DNA of 43,046 nucleotides from Microbacterium sp. p3-SID336 (lineage in GTDB: Bacteria; Actinomycetota; Actinomycetes; Actinomycetales; Microbacteriaceae). A model generated the notes under the pieces. That model saw nothing but the letters and a program-made list of their open reading frames with translations. It was not told where the DNA came from and made no database searches. Position 1 is the first letter of the stretch, and each line of letters begins with the position of its first letter. Positions 26,278 through 34,675 of the stretch are shown here, piece by piece. The translations under genes were made by a program, and so were the position numbers. The stretch lies in the NCBI RefSeq assembly GCF_025143365.1, contig NZ_JALXPE010000036.1, positions 1 to 43,046 of the forward strand. Reading direction: 5' to 3'.

Positions 26278-28557
26278 TCAGGCGTGGACGGGGGTGATGT
26301 CGCGGCTGGGCGTCGGGACGGTGGGCACTGGGGCGGGCAGGGGGCGGAAGCGGCGCAGTCGGAGGCTGTTGGTGACCACGAAGACGCTGCTGAACGCCAT
26401 CGCGGCGGCGGCGAGGATGGGGTTGAGCAGGGCGAGCATCGCGACCGGGATCGCGGCGACGTTGTAGGCGAACGCCCAGAACAGGTTGCCCTTGATGGTG
26501 CCCAGGGTGCGGCGGGCGAGCCGGATCGCGTCCGGGACCAGGAGCAGGTCGCCGGAGACGATGGTCAGGTCCGCGGCGGTGATGGCCGCGTCGGTGCCGG
26601 TGCCCATCGCGATGCCGAGGTCCGCTTGGGCGAGGGCGGCGGCGTCGTTCACGCCGTCGCCGACCATCGCGACCACCCGGCCGGCGGCTTGCAGCTCCCG
26701 GATGGTGTCGAGCTTGCCCTGCGGGGTGACTCCGGCGCGGACGTCCTCGATTCCGGCGTCGTCGGCGATGGTGCGGGCGGCGCCCGGGTTGTCGCCGGTG
26801 AGCAGGATCGGGGTCAGCCCGAGCCCGCGCAGCCGGGCGATGGCCTCACGGCTGGTGGGCTTGATGGTGTCGGCGACGCTGATCGCGCCGCGCGCCCGCC
26901 CGTCCCACGCCACGACGGTCACGGTGGCGCCCGCGGCCTCATCGGCCGTGATCGTCGCGGCGAGCTCGCCGGGGATCGCGATCGCCCATTGCCCGGTGAT
27001 CCAGGTGGCGCGGCCGGCGGCAACCATGCGGCCGTCGACGATGCCCTGCACGCCCTGCCCTGACTCGGCGGCGAACGACTCCACCGCATCCACCGGGCCA
27101 TCCGCGGCGGCGGTGATCGCGCGGCCGATGGGGTGCTCGGAGCCGTGCTCGAGCGCCGCGGCGACCCGGATCAGCTCCGCCTCATCGGTGCCGGGGGCTG
27201 GGTGGATGCCGGTGACGGTCATGGTGCCGGCGGTGATGGTGCCGGTCTTGTCGAGGACGACGGTGTCGATGCGGCGGGTCTGCTCGAGCACCTGGGGTCC
27301 GCGGATGAGGATGCCCAGCTGGGCGCCGCGGCCGGTGCCGACCAGCAGAGCGGTCGGCGTCGCCAGCCCCAGCGCGCACGGGCAGGCGATGATCAGGGTG
27401 GTCACCGCGGCGGTGAACGCGACCTCCAGCGGCGCTCCCGCGATCAGCCACCCGGCGAACGCGGCCAGGGCGAGGACGATGACGATGGGGACGAAGACTG
27501 CCGACACCCGGTCGGCGAGGCGCTGCACCTGTGCCTTGCCGGTCTGCGCCTCCTCGACCAGCCGCGCCATCCGGGCCAGCTCCGTGTCGGCGCCGACCCG
27601 CGTGATCTGCACGAGCAGGCGCCCGCCGGTGTTCACGGTCGCTCCGACCACGCGGGATCCGGGGGCGACCTCGACCGGCACGGACTCGCCGGTCAGCATC
27701 GACTCGTCCACCGCGGAGACGCCCTCGGTGACCAGGCCGTCGGCGGGGATCTTCTCACCCGGCCGCACCACCACGACATCACCCGGAACGAGCTGTGCGA
27801 CGGGGACGCGCTGCTCAGTGCCTTCGCGAAGGATCACTGCGTCTTTGGCGCCGAGTTCCAGCAGGGCGCGCAGGGCCTCGCCGGACTGCCGCTTGGCACG
27901 GACCTCGAGGTAGCGGCCGAGGAGGATGAACACGGTCACCAGTGCGGCGACCTCCAGGTACACCTCATGACCGCCGGACTGCGGGGTGCCGACGAAGGTG
28001 ACGCTCATCCGCATTCCCGGCATCCCCGCGCCGCCGAAGAACAGCGCGTACAGCGACCAGCCGAACGCGGCCAGCACGCCGACGCTGATCAAGGTGTCCA
28101 TCGTCGCCGCCCCATGCCGGGCATTGATCGCCGCGGCGCGGTGGAACGGCCACGCCCCCCACACCACCACCGGGGCGGCCAGGGTGAGCGTGAGCCACTG
28201 CCAGTAGGTGAACTGCAGGGCGGGGATCATCGACAGCACCGCCACCGGCACCGCCAGCACCGCCGAGACGATCAGCCGCTGGCGCAGTGACGCCAGCTCC
28301 TCGTCCCGCGGGGTGGTCTGCTCATCTGTGTCGGGGGCGGGTGGGGTGGGGACGCTCGCCCCGTACCCGGCCTGCTCGACCGCCGCGATCAGCTCCTCGA
28401 CCGGCACCGGGGCCTCCGAGTGCACGCGGGCCTTCTCGGTGGCGAAGTTGACCGTCGCCGCCACGCCGGGCAGTTTGTTCAGCTTCCGCTCGACCCGCGT
28501 CGCGCACGACGCGCAGGTCATTCCGGTGATGTCGAGATCGACGTCCAGCGTGCTCAT
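26278..28557 (-). CDS. copA: Copper-exporting P1B-1 ATPase CopA
   Basis: 759 residues from the ATG at 28557, overlapping the chaperone stop (ATGA). One N-terminal HMA domain has GMTCASC (Cys15, Cys18). The membrane motif is CPC (392-394) in [12 protein letters not shown], the phosphorylation site DKTGT (Asp436), and HP appears in [18 protein letters not shown] and [12 protein letters not shown] follow. The last helices contain [12 protein letters not shown] and [15 protein letters not shown], consistent with the Cu(I)-binding Tyr-Asn and Met-Ser residues of P1B-1. It exports Cu(I) from the cytoplasm. In order with csoR and a CopZ-like chaperone it forms the classical copper module. Confidence 0.95.
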   Translation of the reverse strand: MSTLDVDLDITGMTCASCATRVERKLNKLPGVAATVNFATEKARVHSEAPVPVEELIAAVEQAGYGASVPTPPAPDTDEQTTPRDEELASLRQRLIVSAVLAVPVAVLSMIPALQFTYWQWLTLTLAAPVVVWGAWPFHRAAAINARHGAATMDTLISVGVLAAFGWSLYALFFGGAGMPGMRMSVTFVGTPQSGGHEVYLEVAALVTVFILLGRYLEVRAKRQSGEALRALLELGAKDAVILREGTEQRVPVAQLVPGDVVVVRPGEKIPADGLVTEGVSAVDESMLTGESVPVEVAPGSRVVGATVNTGGRLLVQITRVGADTELARMARLVEEAQTGKAQVQRLADRVSAVFVPIVIVLALAAFAGWLIAGAPLEVAFTAAVTTLIIACPCALGLATPTALLVGTGRGAQLGILIRGPQVLEQTRRIDTVVLDKTGTITAGTMTVTGIHPAPGTDEAELIRVAAALEHGSEHPIGRAITAAADGPVDAVESFAAESGQGVQGIVDGRMVAAGRATWITGQWAIAIPGELAATITADEAAGATVTVVAWDGRARGAISVADTIKPTSREAIARLRGLGLTPILLTGDNPGAARTIADDAGIEDVRAGVTPQGKLDTIRELQAAGRVVAMVGDGVNDAAALAQADLGIAMGTGTDAAITAADLTIVSGDLLLVPDAIRLARRTLGTIKGNLFWAFAYNVAAIPVAMLALLNPILAAAAMAFSSVFVVTNSLRLRRFRPLPAPVPTVPTPSRDITPVHA

Positions 28558-28907
28558 GATGTTGCGGCGAGGCTGTATCCGGCCTCCTCGACCGCCTCCC
28601 GCACCCGCTCCGCGTCCACCGGGGCGGTGCTGGACACGGTCACCGTGGACACGCCGCCGGGGTGCAGGTCGACCTCGACGCCGGAGACCCCGTCGATCGC
28701 GGAGACCTCCTCGGTGACGCTGCGTACGCAGTGCGAGCACGTCATCCCCTCCACCAGGAACTGCGCCGACAGATCGCCCGACGCTGGTTGCGCCGTCGCC
28801 GGAGCGGTAGTGCTCGCCGTGGTCGCGTGCGAGGCGGGGCCGCAGCAGGCGCAGCCCCCGCCGTTCGTCGCCTGCAGGCCGAGGTCCTGGAATCTCTGTC
28901 CGGTCAT
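28554..28907 (-). CDS. CopZ-like copper chaperone with N-terminal CACC cluster
   Basis: 117 residues. Residues ~47-117 are an HMA/CopZ domain with GMTCSHC (Cys57, Cys60), a typical alternation, and a C-terminal EAGYSL. The first 45 residues are extra: [12 protein letters not shown] (Cys19, 21, 22) and a Thr/Ala linker. Such a Cys-rich N-terminal extension may give a second soft-metal site. It delivers Cu(I) to CopA, with which it is translationally coupled. The start is supported by AAAGGAG upstream of 28907. Confidence 0.88.
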   Translation of the reverse strand: MTGQRFQDLGLQATNGGGCACCGPASHATTASTTAPATAQPASGDLSAQFLVEGMTCSHCVRSVTEEVSAIDGVSGVEVDLHPGGVSTVTVSSTAPVDAERVREAVEEAGYSLAATS

Positions 28908-28953
28908 GTTGTGCTCCTTTCGCGAGCGTGTCGATGCGTGTGGTGTGAACGTT

Positions 28954-29238
28954 CTAGGAGCGGACCAGCCGCGCGATCGCGGCGTTCGCTTCGCGGAGCT
29001 TCTCCTCCGCGACCGGGCCGCCCTGCGCGGTCGCCTGCGCGACGCAATGCCCGAGATGGTCCTCCAGCAGCGTCAGCGCGACCGACTCCAGCGCCTTCGT
29101 CGCCGCCGAGACCTGGGTCAGGATGTCGATGCAGTACACGTCCTCGTCGACCATCCGCGCGATCCCGCGCACCTGCCCCTCCGCCCGATGCAACCGCGCC
29201 AGCAGTGCCTGCTTGTCATCCACGTATCCGTGTGCCAT
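28954..29238 (-). CDS. csoR: CsoR copper-sensing repressor
   Basis: 94 residues with the start at 29238, chosen because GGAGGT lies seven bases upstream; a TTG seven codons earlier is less likely. The all-helical CsoR fold is evident (LLARLHRAEGQVRGIARMV). With this start the Cu(I) ligands fall at Cys36 (VYCIDIL), His61 and Cys65 (EDHLGHC), the same numbering as Mycobacterium tuberculosis CsoR. In copper-free form the protein represses by binding a GC-rich palindrome. A matching palindrome lies at 29263-29281, so autoregulation and control of the downstream chaperone/copA genes are expected. Confidence 0.95.
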   Translation of the reverse strand: MAHGYVDDKQALLARLHRAEGQVRGIARMVDEDVYCIDILTQVSAATKALESVALTLLEDHLGHCVAQATAQGGPVAEEKLREANAAIARLVRS

Positions 29239-29262
29239 CTCAGCCACCTCCGACGTCAATCC

Positions 29263-29281
29263 TATACCCTCTAGGGGTATA
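29263..29281. promoter_or_regulatory. Predicted CsoR operator
   Basis: TATACCCTCTAGGGGTATA is a near-perfect palindrome (TATACCC / GGGGTATA arms) of the type bound by CsoR repressors (TACCC...GGGTA). It lies 24 bases upstream of csoR on one side and 52 bases upstream of the AAA NTPase gene on the other, so it could control both divergent units. Confidence 0.8.
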
Positions 29282-29333
29282 AGGTACTTCGTGAAGAGGA
29301 TATTCCCGGTGCGGGCAGAGCGAAAGGGCGAAC

Positions 29334-29855
29334 GTGACCAACTGGTACGTCATCACCGGCGGGCCCAGCTCGGGCAAGACCACCACCGTGAACCTGCTGC
29401 GGGACCGCGGCTACACCACCACCATCGAGCATGCCCGGCACTATCTCGACCTGCAGCGCATCGCCGGCCGCACCGTCGAGGAGGTCCGCGCGAAGCAGCG
29501 GCAGTTCCAGCGCGGCGTCCTGAACATGCAGCTCGCGGAGGAAGCTGCCCTCGACCCGGACGCCACCGTGTTCCTCGACCGGGCCGTCCCCGACTCCCTC
29601 GCCTACTACCGCTTCCTCGACCTCGAGCCCGACCCCGCCCTGCTCACCGCGCTCGAGCACGTCGATTACCGCAAGACGTTCATCCTCGACCTGCTGCCCC
29701 TGGCCGCCGACTACGCCCGCACCGAGGACACCGCCGCCCAGCAGCGCATCCACGAACTGCTGACCCAGGTGTACGAAGCGCTGCCCTTCCCGGTCGTGCG
29801 GGTTCCGGTCCTCAGCGCCGAGGAGCGGGTGCAGTTCATCCTGGACCGGCTCTGA
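29334..29855 (+). CDS. AAA-type P-loop NTPase (kinase-like)
   Basis: 173 residues from a GTG with AAAGGG nine bases upstream. The P-loop GGPSSGKTT is at residues 9-17, with an acidic Walker B-like FLDRAVPDSLAYY at ~80. Size and motifs fit small AAA/NadR-like ATPases or nucleoside/metabolite kinases annotated as AAA family ATPase. The substrate is unknown. It is divergent from csoR and shares the palindromic operator region, so it may be copper-inducible. The next gene on the same strand starts about 100 bases downstream. Confidence 0.8.
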   Translation: MTNWYVITGGPSSGKTTTVNLLRDRGYTTTIEHARHYLDLQRIAGRTVEEVRAKQRQFQRGVLNMQLAEEAALDPDATVFLDRAVPDSLAYYRFLDLEPDPALLTALEHVDYRKTFILDLLPLAADYARTEDTAAQQRIHELLTQVYEALPFPVVRVPVLSAEERVQFILDRL

Positions 29856-29959
29856 CCGCTCTCGCCCGATCGGGGTGTCCTGTGCAACGCTTGGCACCCA
29901 GGGCATATCTCACCGGCACAGGTCCAGGCGGGAACGCGCCCCACGGTCGAACAGGACGG

Positions 29960-30457
29960 ATGTCTCGGATGCCCACTCAGGAACGTCTCCGGAAGGACCT
30001 GCTAGGCGGCGCTGTCACGACCGCGCTCGGCGTCTTCACCCTCGGGATCGGGGTCTACTTCCTGTTCCTTCGACCCTCCCTCCTGCCCGAAGACATCCGG
30101 CATACGGGTATCGACGCCGCCACGCTGCCAGTGGCATTCGTGGACTGGCTCGGGATCGTCTTCTCGACCTGGGGCGGCTTCATCGCGGGGTTCGGGATCG
30201 TGCTGCTGGGCATTGGCGCGTCCCTGCTGTCCCGCCGCACGCTGTGGCTCTACCTCGGCACGGCGGCCGGGGTGCTCGTCGCCTTCGGCCGCTTCGTCAT
30301 CAGCAACATCCTGATCGGCTCGGACTTCCTGTGGTTCATCGCGACCATGTTCGTGCTGGCACTGGTGCTCGCAACCGTCCTCGTCTTGAACGTCATCCGA
30401 CGGCATCGGACGAACGAGACCGCCTCCTCCGACGTCGACCGAACCGCTAGACGCTGA
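29960..30457 (+). CDS. Polytopic membrane protein of unknown function
   Basis: 165 residues from ATG 29960; an alternative ATG at 29969 (MPTQERLRKD) is equally possible, with AGGACGG upstream. Four hydrophobic helices are visible: AVTTALGVFTLGIGVYFLFL, WLGIVFSTWGGFIAGFGIVLLGIG, LWLYLGTAAGVLVAFGRFVI and LWFIATMFVLALVLATVLVLNVI, then a basic C-terminus. No family recognised. Its 3' end overlaps the end of the convergent acetate kinase gene by 11 bases. Confidence 0.65.
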   Translation: MSRMPTQERLRKDLLGGAVTTALGVFTLGIGVYFLFLRPSLLPEDIRHTGIDAATLPVAFVDWLGIVFSTWGGFIAGFGIVLLGIGASLLSRRTLWLYLGTAAGVLVAFGRFVISNILIGSDFLWFIATMFVLALVLATVLVLNVIRRHRTNETASSDVDRTARR

Positions 30458-31610
30458 CCGCTGCGAGCGACTGCCGGGCGATCTCGAGCTCCTCGTCCGT
30501 GAGAACGATCAGCACGGCGACCGGTGAGCTCGGGTCCGAGATCGCTCGCGCCCCGTCGGCCCTCGCCTCGTTGCGTGCCGGGTCGATCAGGATGCCCAGG
30601 CCCGCCATGCCGGAGACCACCGCCGCGCGCGGCGCGGCGGCGTTCTCGCCGACGCCGCCGGTGAAGACGATCGCGTCCGCTCCGCCGAGCTGGGCGAGGT
30701 AGGCGCCGAGATAGTGGCGCAGCCGGTGATGGTAAACGTCGAGCGCAGCGGCGGCTCTCGCATCCCCAGCGGCGGCCGCGGCGTGGATGTCGCGCATGTC
30801 CTCGGTGCCGGCCAGCGCCCGCAGGCCGCTCTCGCGCGTGAGCAGCGCCTCCAGCCGATCCCATGCTACGCCGGCGCGGCCGAGCGCGAGGAGCACCCCC
30901 GGATCCAGGTCCCCGGCGCGAGTGCCCATCACGAGCCCCTCCAGGGGCGTCATGCCCATCGAGGTTTCCACCGAGCGGCCGCCGGCCATTGCGCAAGCGG
31001 ATGCCCCGTTGCCCAGGTGGAAGATGATCAGCCGAAGCTCCGACAGCGGACGCCCGAGCAGTTCGGCGGTGCGGGCGGAGACGTGCTGGTAGGAGATGCC
31101 GTGGAAGCCGTATCGGCGGATCTGATGTCGCTGGACGAGGTCTGCGGGAAGCGCATACGATGCCGACGCAGCCGGCAGGGTGCGGTGGAACGCGGTGTCG
31201 AACACCGCGACGTTCGGGATGTCCGGGAAGGCGGCGCGCGCAGCGCGGATGCCGGTCAGGTTGACCGAGTTGTGCAACGGAGCCAGGGTGGCGAGCTCGT
31301 CGATCTGATGTTCAACCTCGTCAGTAATCAGCGCAGCCGCTGCGAATCGGTCGCCGCCGTGCACGACGTGGTGGCCGATGACCGCGATGCGCTCGTGCTC
31401 CAGTCCGGCCAGCAGCGTGCTGATCACGGCGCCGTGCTCACGCCCATCCGCACCGGCGTGGCCGAGCCGCTCCACGACGCCGCCCCGGATCGTCGTGCCC
31501 GTTTCCCCGTCGACCAGTCTCCACTTGACCGAGGATGAGCCCGCATTGAGGACGAAAATGACTATGGCAGGTTGATTCAGGACCGGGATGACGGCTTGAT
31601 TCAGGACCAC
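30447..31610 (-). CDS. ackA: Acetate kinase, native start removed by an IS end
   Basis: The body of the protein is a complete acetate kinase: FVLNAGSSSVKWRLV, GHHVVHGGDRF, VAVFDTAFHRTLP, RRYGFHGISYQHV, LIIFHLGNGASA, GLVMGTRAGDLDPG and VFTGGVGENA. It makes ATP and acetate from acetyl-P, the product of the phosphoketolase in this window. The 5' end is abnormal. The terminus of the IS21-type element begins at 31572, and between there and the conserved N-terminus no ATG, GTG or TTG is in frame. The only start is a GTG at 31610 inside the IS end, adding MVLNQAVIPVLNQ, with no proper ribosome-binding site. The native start and promoter have been lost, so expression is doubtful unless driven from the element. 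Confidence 0.85.
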   Translation of the reverse strand: MVLNQAVIPVLNQPAIVIFVLNAGSSSVKWRLVDGETGTTIRGGVVERLGHAGADGREHGAVISTLLAGLEHERIAVIGHHVVHGGDRFAAAALITDEVEHQIDELATLAPLHNSVNLTGIRAARAAFPDIPNVAVFDTAFHRTLPAASASYALPADLVQRHQIRRYGFHGISYQHVSARTAELLGRPLSELRLIIFHLGNGASACAMAGGRSVETSMGMTPLEGLVMGTRAGDLDPGVLLALGRAGVAWDRLEALLTRESGLRALAGTEDMRDIHAAAAAGDARAAAALDVYHHRLRHYLGAYLAQLGGADAIVFTGGVGENAAAPRAAVVSGMAGLGILIDPARNEARADGARAISDPSSPVAVLIVLTDEELEIARQSLAAVSV

Positions 31611-31625
31611 CTTGCTGGATCCCGG
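31572..31625 (+). repeat. Left terminal inverted repeat of the IS21-type element
   Basis: Starts TTGATTCAGGACC (31572), repeats it at 31596 with CACCTT following, then GCTGGATC. It pairs with 36069-36122 with one 1-base indel and a few mismatches. A third internal copy is at 31640-31657. The GTG now opening the ackA frame lies inside it, on the minus strand. Confidence 0.8.
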
Positions 31626-31707
31626 TGTGTTGTGACGGTTTGATTCAGGACCACCTTCGACGGTTGATTCGCGGCCTCGCTGTTGAGGCGCGGATCGGGG
31701 TGGTCAG

Positions 31708-33372
31708 ATGGGAAGTCGCGTGGACCTGTTCGCTCGCATCCGGCGTGATGCCCGCGTGGAAGGGCTCGGCATCCGGGCGCTCGCACGGAAGCACCAGGTT
31801 GGGCGCGACACCGTCCGGACAGCACTATCTCGGGCCGATCCACCACCGCGGAAGACCCCGGTCCGCTCGGCACCGAGGTTGGCTCCGTTCAAGGCAGCGA
31901 TTGACGAGATGCTGCGCCAGGACCTGGACGCGCCGCGGAAGCAGCGCCATACCGCGACGCGGGTCCTGGCCCGGCTCGCGGACGAGCATGGGGCGACGGA
32001 GCTGTCGTACTCGACGGTCCGGGACTACGTGCGGGTCAGGCGGGCGCAGATCGATGTTGAGGGCGGCCGGCGGGTCGAGGTGTTCGTCCCGCAGGAGCAC
32101 GCCCCCGCTGAAGAAGCCGAGGTCGACTTCGGTGAAGTCTGGGTGATCCTGGCCGGGGTGAAGACGAAGTGCCACATGTTCACCTTCCGACTCTCCCACT
32201 CCGGCAAAGCGGTGCACCGGGTGTACTCGACGCAGTCGCAGGAAGCGTTCCTGGAAGGCCACATCGACGCGTTCGAGGAGATCGGCGGTGTCCCCACGAA
32301 GCACATCCGCTACGACAACCTCACCGCTGCGGTGCAGGCCGTGCTGTACGGGAAGGGTCGGAACCGGGTTGAGAACGATCGGTGGGTGCTGTTCCGCTCG
32401 CATTATGGGTTCGACTCGTTCTACTGCCAGCCAGGGATCGACGGCGCTCACGAGAAGGGCGGCGTGGAAGGCGAGGTCGGCCGGTTCCGCCGTACCTGGC
32501 TGTCGCCGATGCCAGTAGTTGACACCCTCGCCGAGCTGAACGCGAGGATCCGTGAGCACGACGCCCGCGACAACGACCGGCGGATCGACACCCGGATCCG
32601 CACCGTCGGACAGGACTTCGCCGAGGAGCTGCCACTGCTTCGGCCGCTGCCGTTCGAACGATTCGACCCCGGCCTTCTCCTGCACCCGCGCGTGGACCGG
32701 TCGAGCCTGATCACTGTGCGGATGGCGAAGTACTCCGTCCCGACGCGGTTGATCGGCCGACAGGTCCGCGTTTCGCTGCGCGCGTCAGAGGTCGTCGTTT
32801 TCGACGGCCGGGACCAGGTCGCTCGGCACGAACGGGTCGTCGCCCGTGGTGGGGAGTCGGTCAACCTCGACCACTACCTCGAGGTCCTCCGTCACAAGCC
32901 CGGCGCACTCCCGGGCTCGACCGCGCTGGCACAGGCCCGCGACAGTGGGGTGTTCACCGCGGCCCATGAGGCGTTCTGGCAGGAAGCGCGCAAGGTCGAC
33001 GGGGACAGCGCCGGCACCCGCGCCCTGATCGACGTGCTCCTCCTGCACCGGAGCATGCGCGACACCGACGTGATTGCCGGGATCCGTGCCGCACTCACCG
33101 TCGGCGCGGTTTCCGCGGATGTTGTGGCGGTCGAAGCCCGTCTGCACGCGACCGGGTCCGTGTCAGACCGTCATCCTGCTGAACATCGTCGCGGTAACGG
33201 GCAGCGAGTTGTCAGCCTCACCCAACGCCGACTCGCCGACCCGGCTGCGGTGATCGCGGGCCTCCCGCCCGACCGGCGACCACTGCCTTCCATGGCGCAG
33301 TACGACGAGCTCCTCACCTGGCGCAGCCCCACCGTGACCACCGATGCGAGAGAAGGAACGACCGGATCATGA
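31708..33372 (+). CDS. istA: IS21-family transposase IstA
   Basis: 554 residues. The N-terminal helix-turn-helix (LGIRALARKHQVGRDTVRTAL) precedes an rve/DDE integrase core with likely catalytic Asp140 (AEVDFGEVW), Asp203 (IRYDNLTAAV) and Glu254 (KGGVEGEVG). A C-terminal Mu-type beta-barrel-like region follows (SSLITVRMAKYSVPTRLIGRQV). Length fits IstA. It catalyses transposition together with the IstB helper; the two genes overlap as ATGA, the standard IS21 arrangement. Confidence 0.95.
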   Translation: MGSRVDLFARIRRDARVEGLGIRALARKHQVGRDTVRTALSRADPPPRKTPVRSAPRLAPFKAAIDEMLRQDLDAPRKQRHTATRVLARLADEHGATELSYSTVRDYVRVRRAQIDVEGGRRVEVFVPQEHAPAEEAEVDFGEVWVILAGVKTKCHMFTFRLSHSGKAVHRVYSTQSQEAFLEGHIDAFEEIGGVPTKHIRYDNLTAAVQAVLYGKGRNRVENDRWVLFRSHYGFDSFYCQPGIDGAHEKGGVEGEVGRFRRTWLSPMPVVDTLAELNARIREHDARDNDRRIDTRIRTVGQDFAEELPLLRPLPFERFDPGLLLHPRVDRSSLITVRMAKYSVPTRLIGRQVRVSLRASEVVVFDGRDQVARHERVVARGGESVNLDHYLEVLRHKPGALPGSTALAQARDSGVFTAAHEAFWQEARKVDGDSAGTRALIDVLLLHRSMRDTDVIAGIRAALTVGAVSADVVAVEARLHATGSVSDRHPAEHRRGNGQRVVSLTQRRLADPAAVIAGLPPDRRPLPSMAQYDELLTWRSPTVTTDAREGTTGS

Positions 33373-34169
33373 GCACACCGACGAAGGTCACGACCACCCT
33401 CCGCCGGCAGCGCGGGATGACCGAGGAAGCCGCCCAGACCGCAGTCGACCAGGCCTGCCGCAGGCTCCGGCTGCCGACGATGCGGGCAGTCATCGATGAA
33501 GCCGTGAAGGCCGCTGAACGCGAGCAGCTGTCCTACCAAGGGTTCCTCGCCGAGCTCCTCCTCGCTGAGTGCGATGATCGCGACCGCCGCTCCGTCGTAC
33601 GGCGTGTGGCAGCGGCGGGGTTCCCGCGGCAGAAGTGGCTCGGGGACTTCGACTTCGAAGCGAACCCGAACATTAGCGCCGCGACCATCCACACGCTCGC
33701 GACCGGGGACTGGATCCGCCGCGGCGACCCGCTCTGCCTGATCGGCGACTCCGGCACAGGCAAGTCCCACCTCTTGATCGGGCTCGGCACCGCGGCCGCC
33801 GAAGAGGGGTACCGGGTGAAGTTCACCCTGGCGACCAAGCTCGTGAACGAGCTCGTCGAAGCCGCCGACGAGAGACAGCTCGCCCGGACCATCGCCCGCT
33901 ACGGCCGCGTCGATCTGCTCTGCATCGACGAGCTCGGGTACATGGAACTCGACCGCCGCGGCGCCGAGCTCCTCTTTCAAGTCCTCACCGAACGCGAAGA
34001 GAAAGCCTCCGTCGCGATCGCGTCCAACGAGTCGTTCAGCGGGTGGACGAAGACATTCACCGACCCGCGCCTATGCGCCGCGATCGTGGACCGGCTCACC
34101 TTCAACGGCACCATCATCGAAACCGGCACCACTTCCTACAGGCTCAACCACATGCGTCAACAGCAGTAG
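33369..34169 (+). CDS. istB: IS21-family helper ATPase IstB
   Basis: 266 residues, coupled to istA by ATGA overlap. It is a DnaC/IstB-type AAA+ ATPase: Walker A GDSGTGKS (126-133), Walker B VDLLCIDELGYM, sensor motif SVAIASNESF, and the C-terminal RLTFNGTIIETGTTSYRL typical of IstB. It assembles on target DNA and stimulates IstA. The reading frame is intact, so the element may still be active. Confidence 0.95.
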   Translation: MSTPTKVTTTLRRQRGMTEEAAQTAVDQACRRLRLPTMRAVIDEAVKAAEREQLSYQGFLAELLLAECDDRDRRSVVRRVAAAGFPRQKWLGDFDFEANPNISAATIHTLATGDWIRRGDPLCLIGDSGTGKSHLLIGLGTAAAEEGYRVKFTLATKLVNELVEAADERQLARTIARYGRVDLLCIDELGYMELDRRGAELLFQVLTEREEKASVAIASNESFSGWTKTFTDPRLCAAIVDRLTFNGTIIETGTTSYRLNHMRQQQ

Positions 34170-34184
34170 CGGGTCCAAGATGCG

Positions 34185-34574
34185 TCAGAGGTAGCGGCAG
34201 ACGGACTCGGGTGTGCACGCCTCATCGGCTGTGGCATCCGCCTGCGCCCGAAGCTCGTCGATGCTCGACCGCAAGAGCTGCAGCTGCTCGAGCTGCTCGT
34301 CGATTTCCAGGAGCCGCCGGTCAAGAAGATCCCGGACATGACCGCATGGCGAACGGCCAGCGTCACGAACATCGAGGATCTGTGCGGTCTGAGCGAGGGT
34401 GAGGCCGGCTGCGCGGGCCCGGTCGATGAACTCCAGCCGTCGGACTGACTCTTCGCCATAGCTGCGGTAACCGGCCGGGGTTCGTTCCGGTTGCCGAAGC
34501 AGGCCCCGCTCCTCGTAGTACCGCAACGTCGACGGTCTCGTCTTCGCCTTCTCCGCGAGCTCACCAATCCGCAT
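34185..34574 (-). CDS. merR: MerR-type mercury-responsive regulator
   Basis: 129 residues starting MRIGELAEKAKTRPSTLRYYEERGLL, the canonical MerR winged-helix; GGAGGT precedes the ATG at 34574. Cys77, Cys120 and Cys126 match the three-cysteine Hg(II) site of MerR proteins (one before the dimerisation helix, two near the C-terminus). A long coiled-coil helix (LLDRRLLEIDEQLEQLQLLR) lies between. It is divergent from merA, with a palindromic operator between them. Zn(II) or Pb(II) regulators of the same family are an alternative, but the neighbour makes Hg most likely. Confidence 0.88.
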   Translation of the reverse strand: MRIGELAEKAKTRPSTLRYYEERGLLRQPERTPAGYRSYGEESVRRLEFIDRARAAGLTLAQTAQILDVRDAGRSPCGHVRDLLDRRLLEIDEQLEQLQLLRSSIDELRAQADATADEACTPESVCRYL

Positions 34575-34596
34575 ATCGCTACCTCCACTACCCGGC

Positions 34597-34628
34597 TTGA
34601 CCTTCAAGCATGCTTGAAGGTCCATTCT
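34597..34628 (+). promoter_or_regulatory. MerR-type promoter/operator for merA
   Basis: A -35-like TTGACC (34597-34602) is followed by a long 19-20 base spacer and a weak -10 (CATTCT, 34623-34628), the spacing expected of MerR-activated promoters. Positions 34599-34622 form a perfect 24-base palindrome (half-site GACCTTCAAGCA) covering the spacer. It sits between the merR start (34574) and the merA start (34676). Confidence 0.75.
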
Positions 34629-34675
34629 GTCGTACGAGGCCGTGCGAGCGGCCCGGTTCACCCCGAGGAGGCATC

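Noticed and set aside
30447..30457. 11-base convergent overlap of the membrane protein and ackA as a regulatory antisense feature
   Set aside because: Short convergent 3' overlaps are common in compact genomes and nothing else suggests regulation.
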